Source: Streptomyces canus
GTDB taxonomy: Bacteria > Actinomycetota > Actinomycetes > Streptomycetales > Streptomycetaceae
Direction of reading: 5' to 3'
NCBI RefSeq assembly: GCF_041435015.1
Contig: NZ_CP107989.1
Coordinates: 3,472,001 to 3,536,000, forward strand
DNA: 64,000 bases
Under the pieces are notes generated by a model. It was not told where the DNA came from. It worked only from the letters and a program-made list of their open reading frames with translations, and made no database searches. This document shows positions 48,342 to 62,537 of this stretch, in pieces; the stretch's first letter is position 1; every line of letters begins with the position of its first letter. The position numbers and the translations under genes are program-made.

Positions 48342-48491
48342 GGCCGCTCCCTTCGTCCGCTCTCCAGGCTCCCGGCGCGCGCGACCCCTTTCGTCGTCGC
48401 CGGTGACGAAACCGCCGTACATCGAAAGATGCAGTCCAGGACCGTTCCCGGGCATCAGGCGCGGCGCGTGGACACCGTGTTGGATGGAGTC

Positions 48492-49655
48492 ATGGCCCTC
48501 CCCCGCCCGCACCGCTTCGACGTGTACATCGCGGCCGGTGGGCTGCTCGGCGGGCTGCTGCTGGTGGGCCTCGGCCTGGGCACCCGGCCGTCCAGCGACC
48601 CGATCACGCTCTTCGACGGCCCCTGGCCGGTCCTCGTGCCGCTCACCGTGCTGGCCGGGTGCGAACTGCTGCGCCGCACGGCCCCTCGCGCGGCCCTGCT
48701 CACCGGCACCGCCGCGATCTGCGCCGACCTCGTGACCCAGGGCAACCTCGCCACGATCCTGATGTTCACCGATGTCGCCTACGCGGCCGTGCTCTACGGC
48801 CCGCTCGCCTCGGCCCGACGCATCCAGTGGATCACCGGCCTGCTGACCGTGGCCGGGACGCTGGTGCCGTTCGCGGTGTGGCGGGTCCCGGAGGCACTAC
48901 TGATCGGCGTGGTCGTCGGTGTCGTGGCGTACGGGCCGGCCGCCACCGGCTGGATCGTGCGCAACCACCGTGACGCCGCCGAGGCCGCCCGGCTGCGCGC
49001 CGAACAGACCGCGCTGCTCGCCGAGATGGACCGCACGCAGGCCGTCACCGCCGAGCGCACCCGGATGGCACGGGAGTTGCACGACATGGTCGCCAACCAC
49101 CTGTCGGCGATCGCCATCCACTCCACGGCCGCGCTGTCCATCGACGACCCCGCGACCTCCCGGGAGGCCCTCTCGGTGATCCGGGAGAACAGCGTCGACG
49201 GGCTCGCCGAGATGCGCCGGCTGATCGGCATCCTGCGCGACGGCGACCACGAACCCTCCGCCGTTCCCACCCTCGACGGTCTCACCGCCCTCGTCGACGG
49301 CGCCCGCGCCAACGGTCTGGACGTCACCCTGGACGCCTGCCACCGCAGCGCCGTGCCCGCTCCCGTCGAACTCGCCGCCTACCGCATCGTCCAGGAGTCC
49401 CTGACCAACGCCCTCAAGCACGCGTGCCCCGGCCGGGTCAGGGTGCGCCTCGCACAGCGGGACGGTGAGCTGACCGTCGCGGTGAGCAGTCCGTACGGCG
49501 ACCGGGACGGACCCCGGGCCCCCGGCTCCGGCGCCGGGCTGGTCGGGATGCGCGAGCGGGCCGCGTTGCTCGGCGGCACGTTCGACGCAGGCCCCGACGG
49601 GCCGCGCTGGACCGTACGCGCCACCCTGCCCCTGCGTGAAGGAGACCCCGAATGA
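48492..49655 (+). CDS. chiS: Sensor histidine kinase of the chitinase cluster
   Basis: 387 residues. Several N-terminal membrane helices (about 12-30, 46-62, 66-105, 112-155) are followed by the dimerisation/phosphoacceptor domain HisKA_3 with His197 in RTRMARELHDMVANHLSAIA and an HATPase_c domain (AYRIVQESLTNALKHA; GAGLVGMRERAALLGG). This NarL-type kinase pairs with the LuxR-family regulator encoded next (4-bp overlap). From memory, S. coelicolor chiS-chiR lies directly upstream of chiC and responds to chitin; the symbol rests on that synteny. The ATG at 48492 follows GGATGGAG. Confidence 0.85.
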   Translation: MALPRPHRFDVYIAAGGLLGGLLLVGLGLGTRPSSDPITLFDGPWPVLVPLTVLAGCELLRRTAPRAALLTGTAAICADLVTQGNLATILMFTDVAYAAVLYGPLASARRIQWITGLLTVAGTLVPFAVWRVPEALLIGVVVGVVAYGPAATGWIVRNHRDAAEAARLRAEQTALLAEMDRTQAVTAERTRMARELHDMVANHLSAIAIHSTAALSIDDPATSREALSVIRENSVDGLAEMRRLIGILRDGDHEPSAVPTLDGLTALVDGARANGLDVTLDACHRSAVPAPVELAAYRIVQESLTNALKHACPGRVRVRLAQRDGELTVAVSSPYGDRDGPRAPGSGAGLVGMRERAALLGGTFDAGPDGPRWTVRATLPLREGDPE

Positions 49656-50293
49656 TCCGCGTCCTCGTCGCCGAGGACCAGTCCGCCGTCCGCGCCGGGC
49701 TGGTCCTCATTCTGCGCAGCACCCCCGGCATCGAGGTCGTCGGCGAGGCGGCGGACGGTGAGCAGGCGGTGGCGCTGGCCCGGGAGTTGAGGCCCGACCT
49801 TGTGCTGATGGACATTCAGATGCCGCGTCTGGACGGGGTGTCGGCGACCCGGCAGGTCGTCGGGGAAGGGCTCGCGGACGTCCTGGTGCTGACCACCTTC
49901 GATCTCGACGAGTACGTGTTCGGGGCCCTGCGGGCCGGGGCCGCCGGGTTCCTGCTGAAGAACACGGAGGCCAAGGACCTCATCAGCGCCGTGCGCACGG
50001 TGGCGCGGGGAGAGGGGATCGTCGCCCCTGCCGTCACCCGGCGTCTGATCGCGGAGTTCGCCGCCAGGCCGGTCCGCGGGACGAACGCCGACCCGGCCGT
50101 TCTGGACACCCTCACCCGCCGGGAACGCGAGGTGCTGTCCTGTCTCGGGGAGGGCCTGTCCAATGCCGATATCGCCGGCCGCCTCGACATGGCGGAGGCC
50201 ACGGTGAAGACGCACGTCAGCCGTCTGCTGGGGAAGCTGGAGCTGCGCAGCCGGGTGCAAGCAGCCGTACTGGCACAGGAGTTGGGCGTCTAG
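49652..50293 (+). CDS. chiR: LuxR/NarL-family response regulator of the chitinase cluster
   Basis: 213 residues. Receiver with phospho-acceptor Asp54 (LVLMDIQMPRLDG) and Lys in FLLKNTE; LuxR-type HTH at about 148-205 (LTRREREVLSCLGEGLSNAD, MAEATVKTHVSRLLGKLELR). Coupled to chiS by an ATGA overlap. It probably activates chiC 118 bp downstream in response to chitin breakdown; in S. coelicolor ChiR is known to do this. Confidence 0.88.
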   Translation: MIRVLVAEDQSAVRAGLVLILRSTPGIEVVGEAADGEQAVALARELRPDLVLMDIQMPRLDGVSATRQVVGEGLADVLVLTTFDLDEYVFGALRAGAAGFLLKNTEAKDLISAVRTVARGEGIVAPAVTRRLIAEFAARPVRGTNADPAVLDTLTRREREVLSCLGEGLSNADIAGRLDMAEATVKTHVSRLLGKLELRSRVQAAVLAQELGV

Positions 50294-50310
50294 TTGCGTC
50301 TTGCACCAGA

Positions 50311-50344
50311 GTGGTCCAGACCTATTGACCCGTGGTCCAGACCT
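50311..50344 (+). promoter_or_regulatory. Chitinase direct repeats (DasR-like sites)
   Basis: GTGGTCCAGACCT at 50311-50323 and again at 50332-50344, 21 bp apart (two helical turns). Each carries the palindromic core GGTC-CA-GACC, matching the 12-bp direct repeats known in Streptomyces chitinase promoters and the core of the DasR site. They flank the -35 box. Confidence 0.85.
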
Positions 50345-50353
50345 TTCTATTCT
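50325..50353 (+). promoter_or_regulatory. chiC promoter
   Basis: -35 TTGACC (50325-50330), 17-bp spacer, -10 TATTCT (50348-50353). It is interleaved with the two regulatory repeats, so a bound repressor would block RNA polymerase. Confidence 0.7.
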
Positions 50354-50411
50354 CGCGGCACCGTGGGTGTGAAGGCTCAGTCACGCCCCCAACTCCCCTA
50401 GGAGGCGCACG

Positions 50412-52229
<1,818 letters not shown>

Positions 52230-52238
52230 CCTCATCCA

Positions 52239-52272
52239 CCGAGGGCGCGCGGCCTGTGCCGCGCGCCTTCGG
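52239..52272 (+). terminator. chiC terminator
   Basis: 15-bp stem (one G-U pair) CCGAGGGCGCGCGGC / GCCGCGCGCCTTCGG with a CTGT loop, ten bases after the chiC stop. Confidence 0.85.
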
Positions 52273-52325
52273 CGTACTCCCTGAAGCGCAGGCCCGGCAA
52301 CAGGGCCGTCACCGTCACCCTCAAC

Positions 52326-52772
52326 TCAGGCCACGTTGACACGCTGACCGGGGGGAGCTGCCTCCAGCCACGCGAGGAAACCGGTCAGCGCGTCTTCGCT
52401 CATCGCGAGCTCGAGACGCGTGCCCCGGTGCAGACAGGTCAGGACGATGTGGTCGGAGAGCAGCGCCAGCTCCTCCTCGCCCTCGGGCAGCCGACGGCCG
52501 GCGACCTCGATCGCGGCGCGCTCCAGCACCCGGCGCGGGCGATAGGCGTAGGAGAAGACGCGGTACCACTCGACGCGGTCGCCGTTGTAGCGGGCGACGC
52601 CGTAGCTCCAGCCTTTTCCGCTGGTGTCGGTCTTCTCCGGCACGTCCCAGCGCAGAGAACAGTCGAAGGTGCCGCCTGAGCGCTGGATGAGTCTGCGCCG
52701 CAGACCGAAGACGAACAACCCCAGTACCACCAGGGCCACGACGATTCCGCACACAGTCAGAGCGAGGACCAT
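52326..52772 (-). CDS. DUF2550 family protein
   Basis: 148 residues from the ATG at 52772 (GGAGG nine bases upstream; a GTG two codons earlier is too close). One N-terminal membrane helix (MVLALTVCGIVVALVVLGLF), a basic stop-transfer FGLRRRLIQRSGG, then a soluble PH-like domain ('FDCSLRWDVPEKTDTSGKGW', 'YGVARYNGDRVEWYRVFSYA', 'LALSEDALTGFLAWLEAAPP'-like end). DUF2550 genes commonly stand beside atpC in actinomycetes, as here. Function unknown. Confidence 0.85.
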   Translation of the reverse strand: MVLALTVCGIVVALVVLGLFVFGLRRRLIQRSGGTFDCSLRWDVPEKTDTSGKGWSYGVARYNGDRVEWYRVFSYAYRPRRVLERAAIEVAGRRLPEGEEELALLSDHIVLTCLHRGTRLELAMSEDALTGFLAWLEAAPPGQRVNVA

Positions 52773-52840
52773 CGGCACCGACCTCCTCGTCTCCTAGGTA
52801 CCGTCAATAGGTAACGGAACGGAAAAAACATCCAGATCTG

Positions 52841-52890
52841 CCTCAGCCGCGACCGGCTCCGGATCACTCCGGTGCCGGCCGCGGCTGAGG
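52841..52890 (-). terminator. ATP synthase operon terminator
   Basis: 17-bp stem (one mismatch) with arms CCTCAGCCGCG-A-CCGGC and GCCGGCCGCGGCTGAGG and a 16-nt loop. On the minus strand it is followed 12 bases later by a run of six T, a textbook intrinsic terminator 24 bases past the atpC stop. Confidence 0.9.
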
Positions 52891-52914
52891 AACGTCATAC
52901 GGCTCCGCGCAGTC

Positions 52915-53289
52915 TCAGCGCGTCGTCGCCGCACGCAGTCGTACGTCCGCGCGACGCTCGGCGACGGCGTCGCCCTCCGCCTTCGCGCGCTCCAGCTCCC
53001 GCTCCGCGCGCTGGACGTCGATCTCGTCCGACAGCTCGGCGATCTCGGCCAGCAGCGACAGCTTGTTGTCCGCGAACGAGATGAAACCGCCGTGCACCGC
53101 GGCGACGACCGTTCCACCATCACTCGTACGGATGGTCACCGGGCCCGACTCCAGCACACCGAGCAGCGGCTGGTGACCGGGCATGACGCCGATGTCGCCG
53201 GACGTGGTGCGCGCGACGACCAGGGTGGCCTCGCCGGACCAGACCTCTCGGTCGGCCGCGACCAACGCGACGTGCAGCTCAGCAGCCAA
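52915..53289 (-). CDS. atpC: ATP synthase epsilon subunit
   Basis: 124 residues. N-terminal beta-sandwich (ELHVALVAADREVWSGEATL, RTTSGDIGVMPGHQPLLGVL) and C-terminal helical hairpin (RAERELERAKAEGDAVAERR). It is part of the F1 central stalk and regulates rotation. The start is a rare TTG at 53289, supported by GAGGAGC upstream and the absence of other starts near the conserved AAELHVALV. It is separated from atpD by 196 bp carrying a hairpin and a repeat, an unusual break in the operon. Confidence 0.93.
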   Translation of the reverse strand: MAAELHVALVAADREVWSGEATLVVARTTSGDIGVMPGHQPLLGVLESGPVTIRTSDGGTVVAAVHGGFISFADNKLSLLAEIAELSDEIDVQRAERELERAKAEGDAVAERRADVRLRAATTR

Positions 53290-53399
53290 GGTGGCTCCTC
53301 GGGTCACCACCCGACTCTCATCGCCGGGTGTTATTGGCAAGTCTAGTAGGGCGCCGAGCACCAAGGTGTCGGGGCCCACCCCGGAACGCGGCCGGGGGA

Positions 53400-53418
53400 C
53401 TGGGGGTTGTCCCCCAGG
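53400..53418. repeat. G-rich hairpin repeat, copy B
   Basis: CTGGGGG-TTGT-CCCCCAG followed by GCGATGCAGCA, in the atpD-atpC gap. Same family as 47722 and 57501. Confidence 0.7.
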
Positions 53419-53440
53419 CGATGCAGCAGTGGGCGTGAAA

Positions 53441-53468
53441 GAGGGGGCGGGACGTACCCCGCCCCCTC
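53441..53468 (-). terminator. Hairpin between atpD and atpC
   Basis: 11-bp perfect stem GAGGGGGCGGG / CCCGCCCCCTC with a 6-nt loop, starting 17 bases beyond the atpD stop. It may act as an attenuator or a processing/stability element setting the low epsilon-to-beta ratio. Confidence 0.65.
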
Positions 53469-53485
53469 AGTCGAACTCAGTGAGT

Positions 53486-55839
<2,354 letters not shown>

Positions 55840-55859
55840 GAGTCAGGTCCCTTCCGTCG

Positions 55860-57452
55860 TCACTTGGCCGTGGCGGCCGGCGCGTCTTCGCCGAGAAGCT
55901 TGCCGTCCGAGGTCTCGAACTGCTTCTTGAAGTCCGCGATGCCGTCGGCGATGGCGGTGAGCGTGTCGTCCGACATCTTGCCGCCCTCCTTGATGGAGGT
56001 CATGAGGCCCTGCTCCTTGCGGTGCAGGTACTCCAGCAGCTCCTTCTCGAAGCGGCGGATGTCGTTGACCGGGACCTCGTCCATCTTGCCGGTGGTGGCC
56101 GCCCAGATGGAGACGACCTGGTCCTCGGTGGCCATCGGCTGGTACTGAGCCTGCTTGAGCAGCTCGACCAGTCGCTGACCGCGCTCCAGCTGCGCCTTCG
56201 ACGCGGCGTCCAGGTCGGAACCGAAGGCGGCGAACGCCTCCAGCTCACGGTACTGGGCGAGGTCCAGGCGCAGACGGCCGGAAACCTGCTTCATCGCCTT
56301 GTGCTGCGCGGAACCACCGACTCGGGAGACGGAGATACCGACGTTCAGCGCGGGGCGCTGACCGGCGTTGAACAGGTCCGACTCCAGGAAGCACTGGCCG
56401 TCGGTGATGGAGATGACGTTGGTCGGGATGAACGCCGAGACGTCGTTGGCCTTGGTCTCGACGATCGGCAGACCGGTCATCGAGCCGGCACCCAGCTCGT
56501 CGGAGAGCTTCGCGCAGCGCTCCAGCAGACGGGAGTGCAGGTAGAAGACGTCACCCGGGTAGGCCTCACGGCCCGGCGGGCGGCGCAGCAGGAGGGACAC
56601 GGCGCGGTAGGCGTCGGCCTGCTTCGAGAGGTCGTCGAAGATGATGAGGACGTGCTTGCCCTCGTACATCCACTGCTGGCCGATGGCCGAACCGGTGTAC
56701 GGCGCCAGGTACTTGAAGCCGGCCGGGTCGGACGCCGGGGCGGCGACGATGGTCGTGTACTCCAGCGCGCCGGCCTCTTCCAGGGCGCCACGCACGGAGG
56801 CGATGGTCGAGCCCTTCTGACCGATGGCGACGTAGACGCAGCGGACCTGCTTCTTCGGGTCGCCGGAGCGCCAGTTGTCGCGCTGGTTGATGATCGTGTC
56901 GACGGCCAGGGCGGTCTTGCCGGTCTGACGGTCACCGATGACCAGCTGACGCTGGCCACGGCCGATCGGGGTCATCGCGTCGACGGCCTTGTAGCCGGTC
57001 TCCATCGGCTCGTGCACCGACTTACGGGCCATGACGCCCGGAGCCTGCAGCTCAAGGGCACGACGACCGCTGGTCTCGATCTCGCCGAGGCCGTCGATCG
57101 GGTTGCCGAGCGGGTCGACGACGCGGCCGAGGTAGCCCTCGCCGACGGCCACGGAGAGGACCTCACCGGTACGGGAGACCGGCTGACCCTCCTCGATGCC
57201 GCTGAACTCACCGAGGATGACGCAGCCGATCTCGCGCTCTTCCAGGTTGAGTGCGAGGCCGAGGGTGCCGTCCTCGAACTTCAGCAGTTCGTTGGCCATG
57301 GCCGAGGGCAGACCCTCGACCTTCGCGATGCCGTCGCCGGCAAGGGTGACCGTACCGACCTCCTCGCGCGAGGCCGCGTCCGGCTTGTACGACTGGACGA
57401 AGTTCTCCAGCGCGTCCCGGATCTCCTCCGGCCGGATCGTGAGCTCCGCCAT
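55860..57452 (-). CDS. atpA: ATP synthase alpha subunit
   Basis: 530 residues. Non-catalytic nucleotide-binding subunit of F1: P-loop [15 protein letters not shown], the signature '[14 protein letters not shown]', '[20 protein letters not shown]', and a C-terminal actinobacterial extension past residue 510 ([16 protein letters not shown]). The ATG at 57452 starts [16 protein letters not shown]. Upstream, a 125-bp gap to atpH contains G-rich hairpin copy C. Confidence 0.98.
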   Translation of the reverse strand: MAELTIRPEEIRDALENFVQSYKPDAASREEVGTVTLAGDGIAKVEGLPSAMANELLKFEDGTLGLALNLEEREIGCVILGEFSGIEEGQPVSRTGEVLSVAVGEGYLGRVVDPLGNPIDGLGEIETSGRRALELQAPGVMARKSVHEPMETGYKAVDAMTPIGRGQRQLVIGDRQTGKTALAVDTIINQRDNWRSGDPKKQVRCVYVAIGQKGSTIASVRGALEEAGALEYTTIVAAPASDPAGFKYLAPYTGSAIGQQWMYEGKHVLIIFDDLSKQADAYRAVSLLLRRPPGREAYPGDVFYLHSRLLERCAKLSDELGAGSMTGLPIVETKANDVSAFIPTNVISITDGQCFLESDLFNAGQRPALNVGISVSRVGGSAQHKAMKQVSGRLRLDLAQYRELEAFAAFGSDLDAASKAQLERGQRLVELLKQAQYQPMATEDQVVSIWAATTGKMDEVPVNDIRRFEKELLEYLHRKEQGLMTSIKEGGKMSDDTLTAIADGIADFKKQFETSDGKLLGEDAPAATAK

Positions 57453-57492
57453 CTGGGTTCCCTGCTCTCCTTGTTGGGCCCGAAGTTTCACT

Positions 57493-57517
57493 TTGGGGGT
57501 CTGGGGGCGACCCCCAG
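57493..57517. repeat. G-rich hairpin repeat, copy C
   Basis: TTTGGGGGTCTGGGGGCGAC then CCCCAG; stem CTGGGGG-CGA-CCCCCAG at 57501-57517, in the atpH-atpA gap. Same family as copies A and B. Confidence 0.7.
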
Positions 57518-57577
57518 GATTCTTCATGTACGGCCCAACCAGGGCCGTCGTAAGTACGTACTGCTATGAAGTTGCTG

Positions 57578-58393
57578 TCAGCCCGCCAGGCGGCGGCCGG
57601 CGGCCTCGATGCGGTCCGCGAGGGAGCCGTTGATGACCTCGTCGCCGACCTGCACCCGGATCCCGCCGAGGACCTCGGGGTCCACGTCGAGGTTGAGGTG
57701 CATCCGGCGGCCGTAGAGCTTCGCCAGGGCACCGCCCAGACGCTGCTTCTGCTGGTCGCTCAGCGGAACCGCCGAGGTGACGACGGCCACCATGCGGTCC
57801 CGGCGCTCGGCGGCGAGCTTGGACAGGGACTCCAGTCCCGCCTCCAGGCTACGTCCCCGGGGCGCGGCCACAAGGCGCGTCACCAGACGTTCGGTCGTCG
57901 CATCGGCGCGGCCGCCGAGCAGGCTGCCGAGCAGCTCACGCTTGGCCGGGGCCGTTGCGGCGCGGTCGGTCAGCGCGGCGCGCAGCTCGGTGTTCGAGGC
58001 GACGATCCGGCCGAACCGGAACAGCTCGTCCTCGACGTTGTCGAGCTTGCCCCGCCGCTGCGCGGCGGTGAGGTCGGCGGTGTCGGCCAGCTCCTCCAGC
58101 GCGTCCACCAGGTCACGCGAACGCGACCAGCGGGAGCGCACCATGCCGGACACCAGGTCGGTGGCGGGGCCGCCGACCTGCGTGCCGATCAGGCGCTGGG
58201 CCAGTTCGGCCTTGGCCTCGCCGGGCTGCGCCGGGTCGGTCAGGACCCGACGCAGCGACACCTCGCGGTCGAGCAGCGCGGTGACGGCGGCCAGCTCGTC
58301 GGCGAGCGAGCCGGCGTCCACGGACGTGTTGTCCGTCAGCGCGTCGAGACGCTCGCGTGCGGCTGCCAGGGCATCGCGGCTCGCTCCGTTCAT
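57578..58393 (-). CDS. atpH: ATP synthase delta subunit
   Basis: 271 residues, the long actinobacterial form (E. coli delta is about 177), owing to an N-terminal extension. C-terminal region 'AVVTSAVPLSDQQKQRLGGA', 'RRMHLNLDVDPEVLGGIRVQ', 'VGDEVINGSLADRIEAAGRR' is the classic OSCP/delta signature. It anchors the peripheral stator to F1. The start overlaps the atpF stop (ATGA). Confidence 0.96.
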   Translation of the reverse strand: MNGASRDALAAARERLDALTDNTSVDAGSLADELAAVTALLDREVSLRRVLTDPAQPGEAKAELAQRLIGTQVGGPATDLVSGMVRSRWSRSRDLVDALEELADTADLTAAQRRGKLDNVEDELFRFGRIVASNTELRAALTDRAATAPAKRELLGSLLGGRADATTERLVTRLVAAPRGRSLEAGLESLSKLAAERRDRMVAVVTSAVPLSDQQKQRLGGALAKLYGRRMHLNLDVDPEVLGGIRVQVGDEVINGSLADRIEAAGRRLAG

Positions 58394-58941
58394 CGCGCGG
58401 CCTCGGCCTTCTCCTCGAGGTCGTCGAGGAAGCGGTCGATCACGCGGCTCTGCCGGGCGTGGTCCTCGAGGGACTCACCGACGAGCTTGCCGGCCAGGTC
58501 GGTGGCGAGCTTGCCGACGTCCTGGCGCAGCGCGGACGCGGCGGCCTTGCGGTCGGCCTCGATCTGCGCGTGACCGGCGGCGACGATCTCCTCGCGCTGC
58601 CGCTGGCCTTCCGCGCGCATCTCGGCGATGAGCGTGGCGCCCTGCTCCTGCGCCTCCTGGCGCAGACGCGCTGCCTCGTGGCGGGCCTCGGCGAGCTGTG
58701 CCTTGTACTGCTCAAGGACGCTCTGGGCCTCGGTCTGCGCGGCCTCGGCCTTCTCGATACCGCCCTCGATGGCCTCGCGACGCTCTTCCAGAACCTTGTT
58801 GATGGTCGGGAGGAGCTTCTTGGCGAGGAAGCCGAAGACGATGACGAAGGCGATCAGGCCGATGACGAGCTCCGGCCACGGCGGAATGAGGGGATTCTCC
58901 TTCTCCGCCTCGGCCGCCAGCTGAACCAGTGCGTGGTTCAC
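58390..58941 (-). CDS. atpF: ATP synthase b subunit
   Basis: 183 residues, GTG start. One membrane helix (PPWPELVIGLIAFVIVFGFL) then a long charged stator coiled coil (RREAIEGGIEKAEAAQTEAQ, 'ARHEAARLRQEAQEQGATLI'). Peripheral stalk linking the a subunit to F1. 42 bp downstream of atpE, 4-bp overlap with atpH. Confidence 0.95.
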   Translation of the reverse strand: MNHALVQLAAEAEKENPLIPPWPELVIGLIAFVIVFGFLAKKLLPTINKVLEERREAIEGGIEKAEAAQTEAQSVLEQYKAQLAEARHEAARLRQEAQEQGATLIAEMRAEGQRQREEIVAAGHAQIEADRKAAASALRQDVGKLATDLAGKLVGESLEDHARQSRVIDRFLDDLEEKAEAAR

Positions 58942-58983
58942 ATCAGTGCCTTTCGTCGAATGGGGCTGTCGTCGTGGTTCGTC

Positions 58984-60116
<1,133 letters not shown>

Positions 60117-60341
60117 CGCGGGCTCCTTCGTCGTGGCGCATAGGTACGGCAACCTCGTTGTGTCGGCGCGGCGGTAGGCCGCAGTTCGGCACGGGACTGG
60201 TGTAGCGGATGTGGGGGCGGCCGGGGGGCATCGAGCCTCGCGTTCGAGCAGGCGTCAGCTCGGATGCCCGCGCCCGCGATGCCGCAGTTGGCACCGGACG
60301 ATAGCAGGGTCTCTCAGTCGCATTTATCCCGGCCCTACCTC

Positions 60342-60773
60342 TCACGACGAGTGCCCCGTTTTTTCGGGCTTGGTGCCCGAATCGGGTTCGACGTAGAGGA
60401 TCTTGGACTTCATGTGGGCGCGTGTCTGTGCGGCGATCCAGGTGAGGGTGCCGACGACGAGCGTGAGAGCGAAAGCCTTGGGGTGGAACAGCGTGGTGTT
60501 CTTGAACACCGCGACGAAGACGAACAGCAGCAGGATCTGAGCCGTGTAGAGCATCAGGCCCATTGCCTGGAACAGGTGCGGAAGCGATTTGGCAGTGCGC
60601 TGCAGGACGTAGAGGCCGATACCCATGAAGAGGATCACGATCAGCGTCGCCACCCCCGCCCCGATCGCACCCTTGCCACCGGCGACCACACCACTGACGA
60701 CGGCGGCGACAGCGCCGACGGCAGCCGTGGGCACGGCGGCCTGAGCCAGGATCCGGACGTCGTTGGACGGCAT
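60342..60773 (-). CDS. atpI: ATP synthase I-like membrane protein
   Basis: 143 residues, four membrane helices ('AAVPTAAVGAVAAVVSGVVA', 'AGVATLIVILFMGIGLYVL', 'MGLMLYTAQILLLFVFVAVF', 'AFALTLVVGTLTWIAAQTRA') and a short polar end. AtpI proteins help assemble the c-ring and are the usual first gene of the operon. The 225-bp gap to atpB holds no gene that I can see. ATG at 60773 with GGAG upstream. Confidence 0.88.
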   Translation of the reverse strand: MPSNDVRILAQAAVPTAAVGAVAAVVSGVVAGGKGAIGAGVATLIVILFMGIGLYVLQRTAKSLPHLFQAMGLMLYTAQILLLFVFVAVFKNTTLFHPKAFALTLVVGTLTWIAAQTRAHMKSKILYVEPDSGTKPEKTGHSS

Positions 60774-61082
60774 GGCGGCAACTCCGCTTTCAAAGGGGGG
60801 CAGGGTGTCGTCATGGACGAGCGTAGTCCCGGGCTGAGGGTGGCCCTCACGCCGATGGACCGTCGCACTGCGGTCCTTCGGCTCCGCCCTGGGTTCTCGT
60901 GAACCGTATCACAAACTATTTGATGCGGTCTTTACCTAGAAGGTGTGCCCGCTGTCACACATGAGAGTGACGCTGCGCGTCTGTGCAGGATCGCGGGTGA
61001 CTTGTCTGGTATAAGGACAGTTTGTCGCCCCGTCGAACTCCCACGCGTTGGCAATGCTTTAGTCAGATTCTTACCTTGGGCG
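60774..61082. other. Leader/promoter region of the atp operon
   Basis: 309 bases between atpI and the downstream end of the MraY-family gene, A+T-richer than the coding DNA around it and without a gene. It contains the predicted promoter at 61009-61037 and would give a leader of about 230 nt. Confidence 0.5.
61009..61037 (-). promoter_or_regulatory. Putative atp operon promoter
   Basis: Minus-strand TTCGAC (61037-61032), 17-bp spacer, TTATAC (61014-61009). Only a moderate match; other A+T-rich spots nearer atpI (60900-60940) are alternatives. Confidence 0.35.
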
Positions 61083-62408
61083 TCAGCGCGAGGTCTCGGC
61101 CTGACGCCTCTCCGGGGCATGCGAAGAACGAGCCCGCAGCGCGGTCGCGCCGTTGGCACCCGCCACTCCGACGGCGACCGGGGTGCGCTGTTCCACCTCC
61201 ACGGGCTCCACGGACTCCGTGGCCTCCGCGACCACGGGACGCCGACGGCGGTAACGCGGCGGCACGATGGCCTGGGCCCACATCGGGACGCGCGGGGTGA
61301 AGCGCGGCAGCAGGAGCAGCACGAGACCGATCGCGCTGAGGAACACGACGCCGAGCACGATCCACATGGACGCGGAGTTCACCGAGTAGGCGAGCGAGCC
61401 GAACGCGATCAGCGCCGACCAGAAGTACATGATCCACACCGCGCGGCTGTGCGAGTGCCCGATCTCCAGGAGCCGGTGGTGCAAGTGCCCGCGGTCGGCG
61501 GCGAACGGCGACTGGCCCCGCCAAGTGCGACGCACGATGGCCGAGATCAGGTCGGCGGCCGGCACCGCGATGATGCTCAGCGGCAGCAGCAGCGGGATGT
61601 AGACGGGGACCGTCTGGTGCACGGCCGCCTTCTCGGACCCGGCGAACAGCTTCAGCGCGTCCGGGTCGATCTGCCCGGTGATGGAGATCGCGCCCGCGGC
61701 CAGCACCAGGCCGATGAGCATCGAGCCGGAGTCGCCCATGAAGATCCGCGCGGGGTGCATGTTGTGCGGCAGGAAGCCCAGGCACATGCCCATCAGGATC
61801 GCCGAGAACAGCGTCGCCGGGGCGGCCGCCTCGATGCCGTACGAGTACCAGATCCGGTAGGCGTACAGGAAGAACGCCGCGGCCGCGATGCAGACCATGC
61901 CGGCCGCGAGACCGTCGAGGCCGTCGACGAAGTTCACCGCGTTGATGGTGATGACGACGAGCGCGACCGTCAGCAGGGTGCCCTGCCACTGGGTCAGCGC
62001 GACCGAGCCGACGCTGGGGATGGGCAGCCACAGGATCGTCAGACCCTGCATGACCATCACGCCCGCGGCGATCATCTGGCCGCCCAGCTTGATCAGGGCG
62101 TCGATCTCGAACTTGTCGTCCAGGACACCGATCAGCCAGATCAGGGCCGCTCCGGAGAGCAGAGCGCGCGGTTCGTTCGACTTCTCGAAGACCTCGCTGA
62201 GGTTGGTCAGGTGGTCGGCGACCAGCAGGCCCGCGCACAGTCCGAAGAACATGGCGATACCGCCGAGCCGCGGAGTCGGTTCCCGGTGCACGTCACGGGC
62301 CCTGATCTCCGGCATCGCTCCGGCCACGATCGCGAACTTCCGTACCGGCCCTGTCAGCAGATACGTCACCGCGGCCGTGATGCAGAGCGTCAGCAGGTAT
62401 TCACGCAC
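61083..62408 (-). CDS. MraY/WecA-family undecaprenyl-phosphate GlcNAc-1-phosphate transferase
   Basis: 441 residues, about eleven membrane helices. It transfers a sugar phosphate from a UDP-sugar to a polyprenyl phosphate, starting wall teichoic acid or other glycopolymer synthesis. Family motifs: GVLDDKFEIDALIKL (catalytic Asp pair), NAVNFVDGLDGLAAG, 'ARIFMGDSGSMLIGLVLAAG' and 'ADRGHLHHRLLEIGHSH' (HLHHRL is typical of WecA/Rfe-type, not MraY). A 70-residue disordered tail ends the protein. The GTG at 62408 follows GGGGAAG; a GTG at 62420 is an alternative. Confidence 0.9.
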   Translation of the reverse strand: MREYLLTLCITAAVTYLLTGPVRKFAIVAGAMPEIRARDVHREPTPRLGGIAMFFGLCAGLLVADHLTNLSEVFEKSNEPRALLSGAALIWLIGVLDDKFEIDALIKLGGQMIAAGVMVMQGLTILWLPIPSVGSVALTQWQGTLLTVALVVITINAVNFVDGLDGLAAGMVCIAAAAFFLYAYRIWYSYGIEAAAPATLFSAILMGMCLGFLPHNMHPARIFMGDSGSMLIGLVLAAGAISITGQIDPDALKLFAGSEKAAVHQTVPVYIPLLLPLSIIAVPAADLISAIVRRTWRGQSPFAADRGHLHHRLLEIGHSHSRAVWIMYFWSALIAFGSLAYSVNSASMWIVLGVVFLSAIGLVLLLLPRFTPRVPMWAQAIVPPRYRRRRPVVAEATESVEPVEVEQRTPVAVGVAGANGATALRARSSHAPERRQAETSR

Positions 62409-62537
62409 AGGCTTCCCCACAGGTCTCGCTGGCCATCTCAGCCCCACACCCTAGCGACGCACGCATATGGTTGGGGACTTCCGGGTAGAGCCGATGGTTG
62501 CACGTGCGGCTGTGCCCGCAGGTGCGGATACCCCCGC

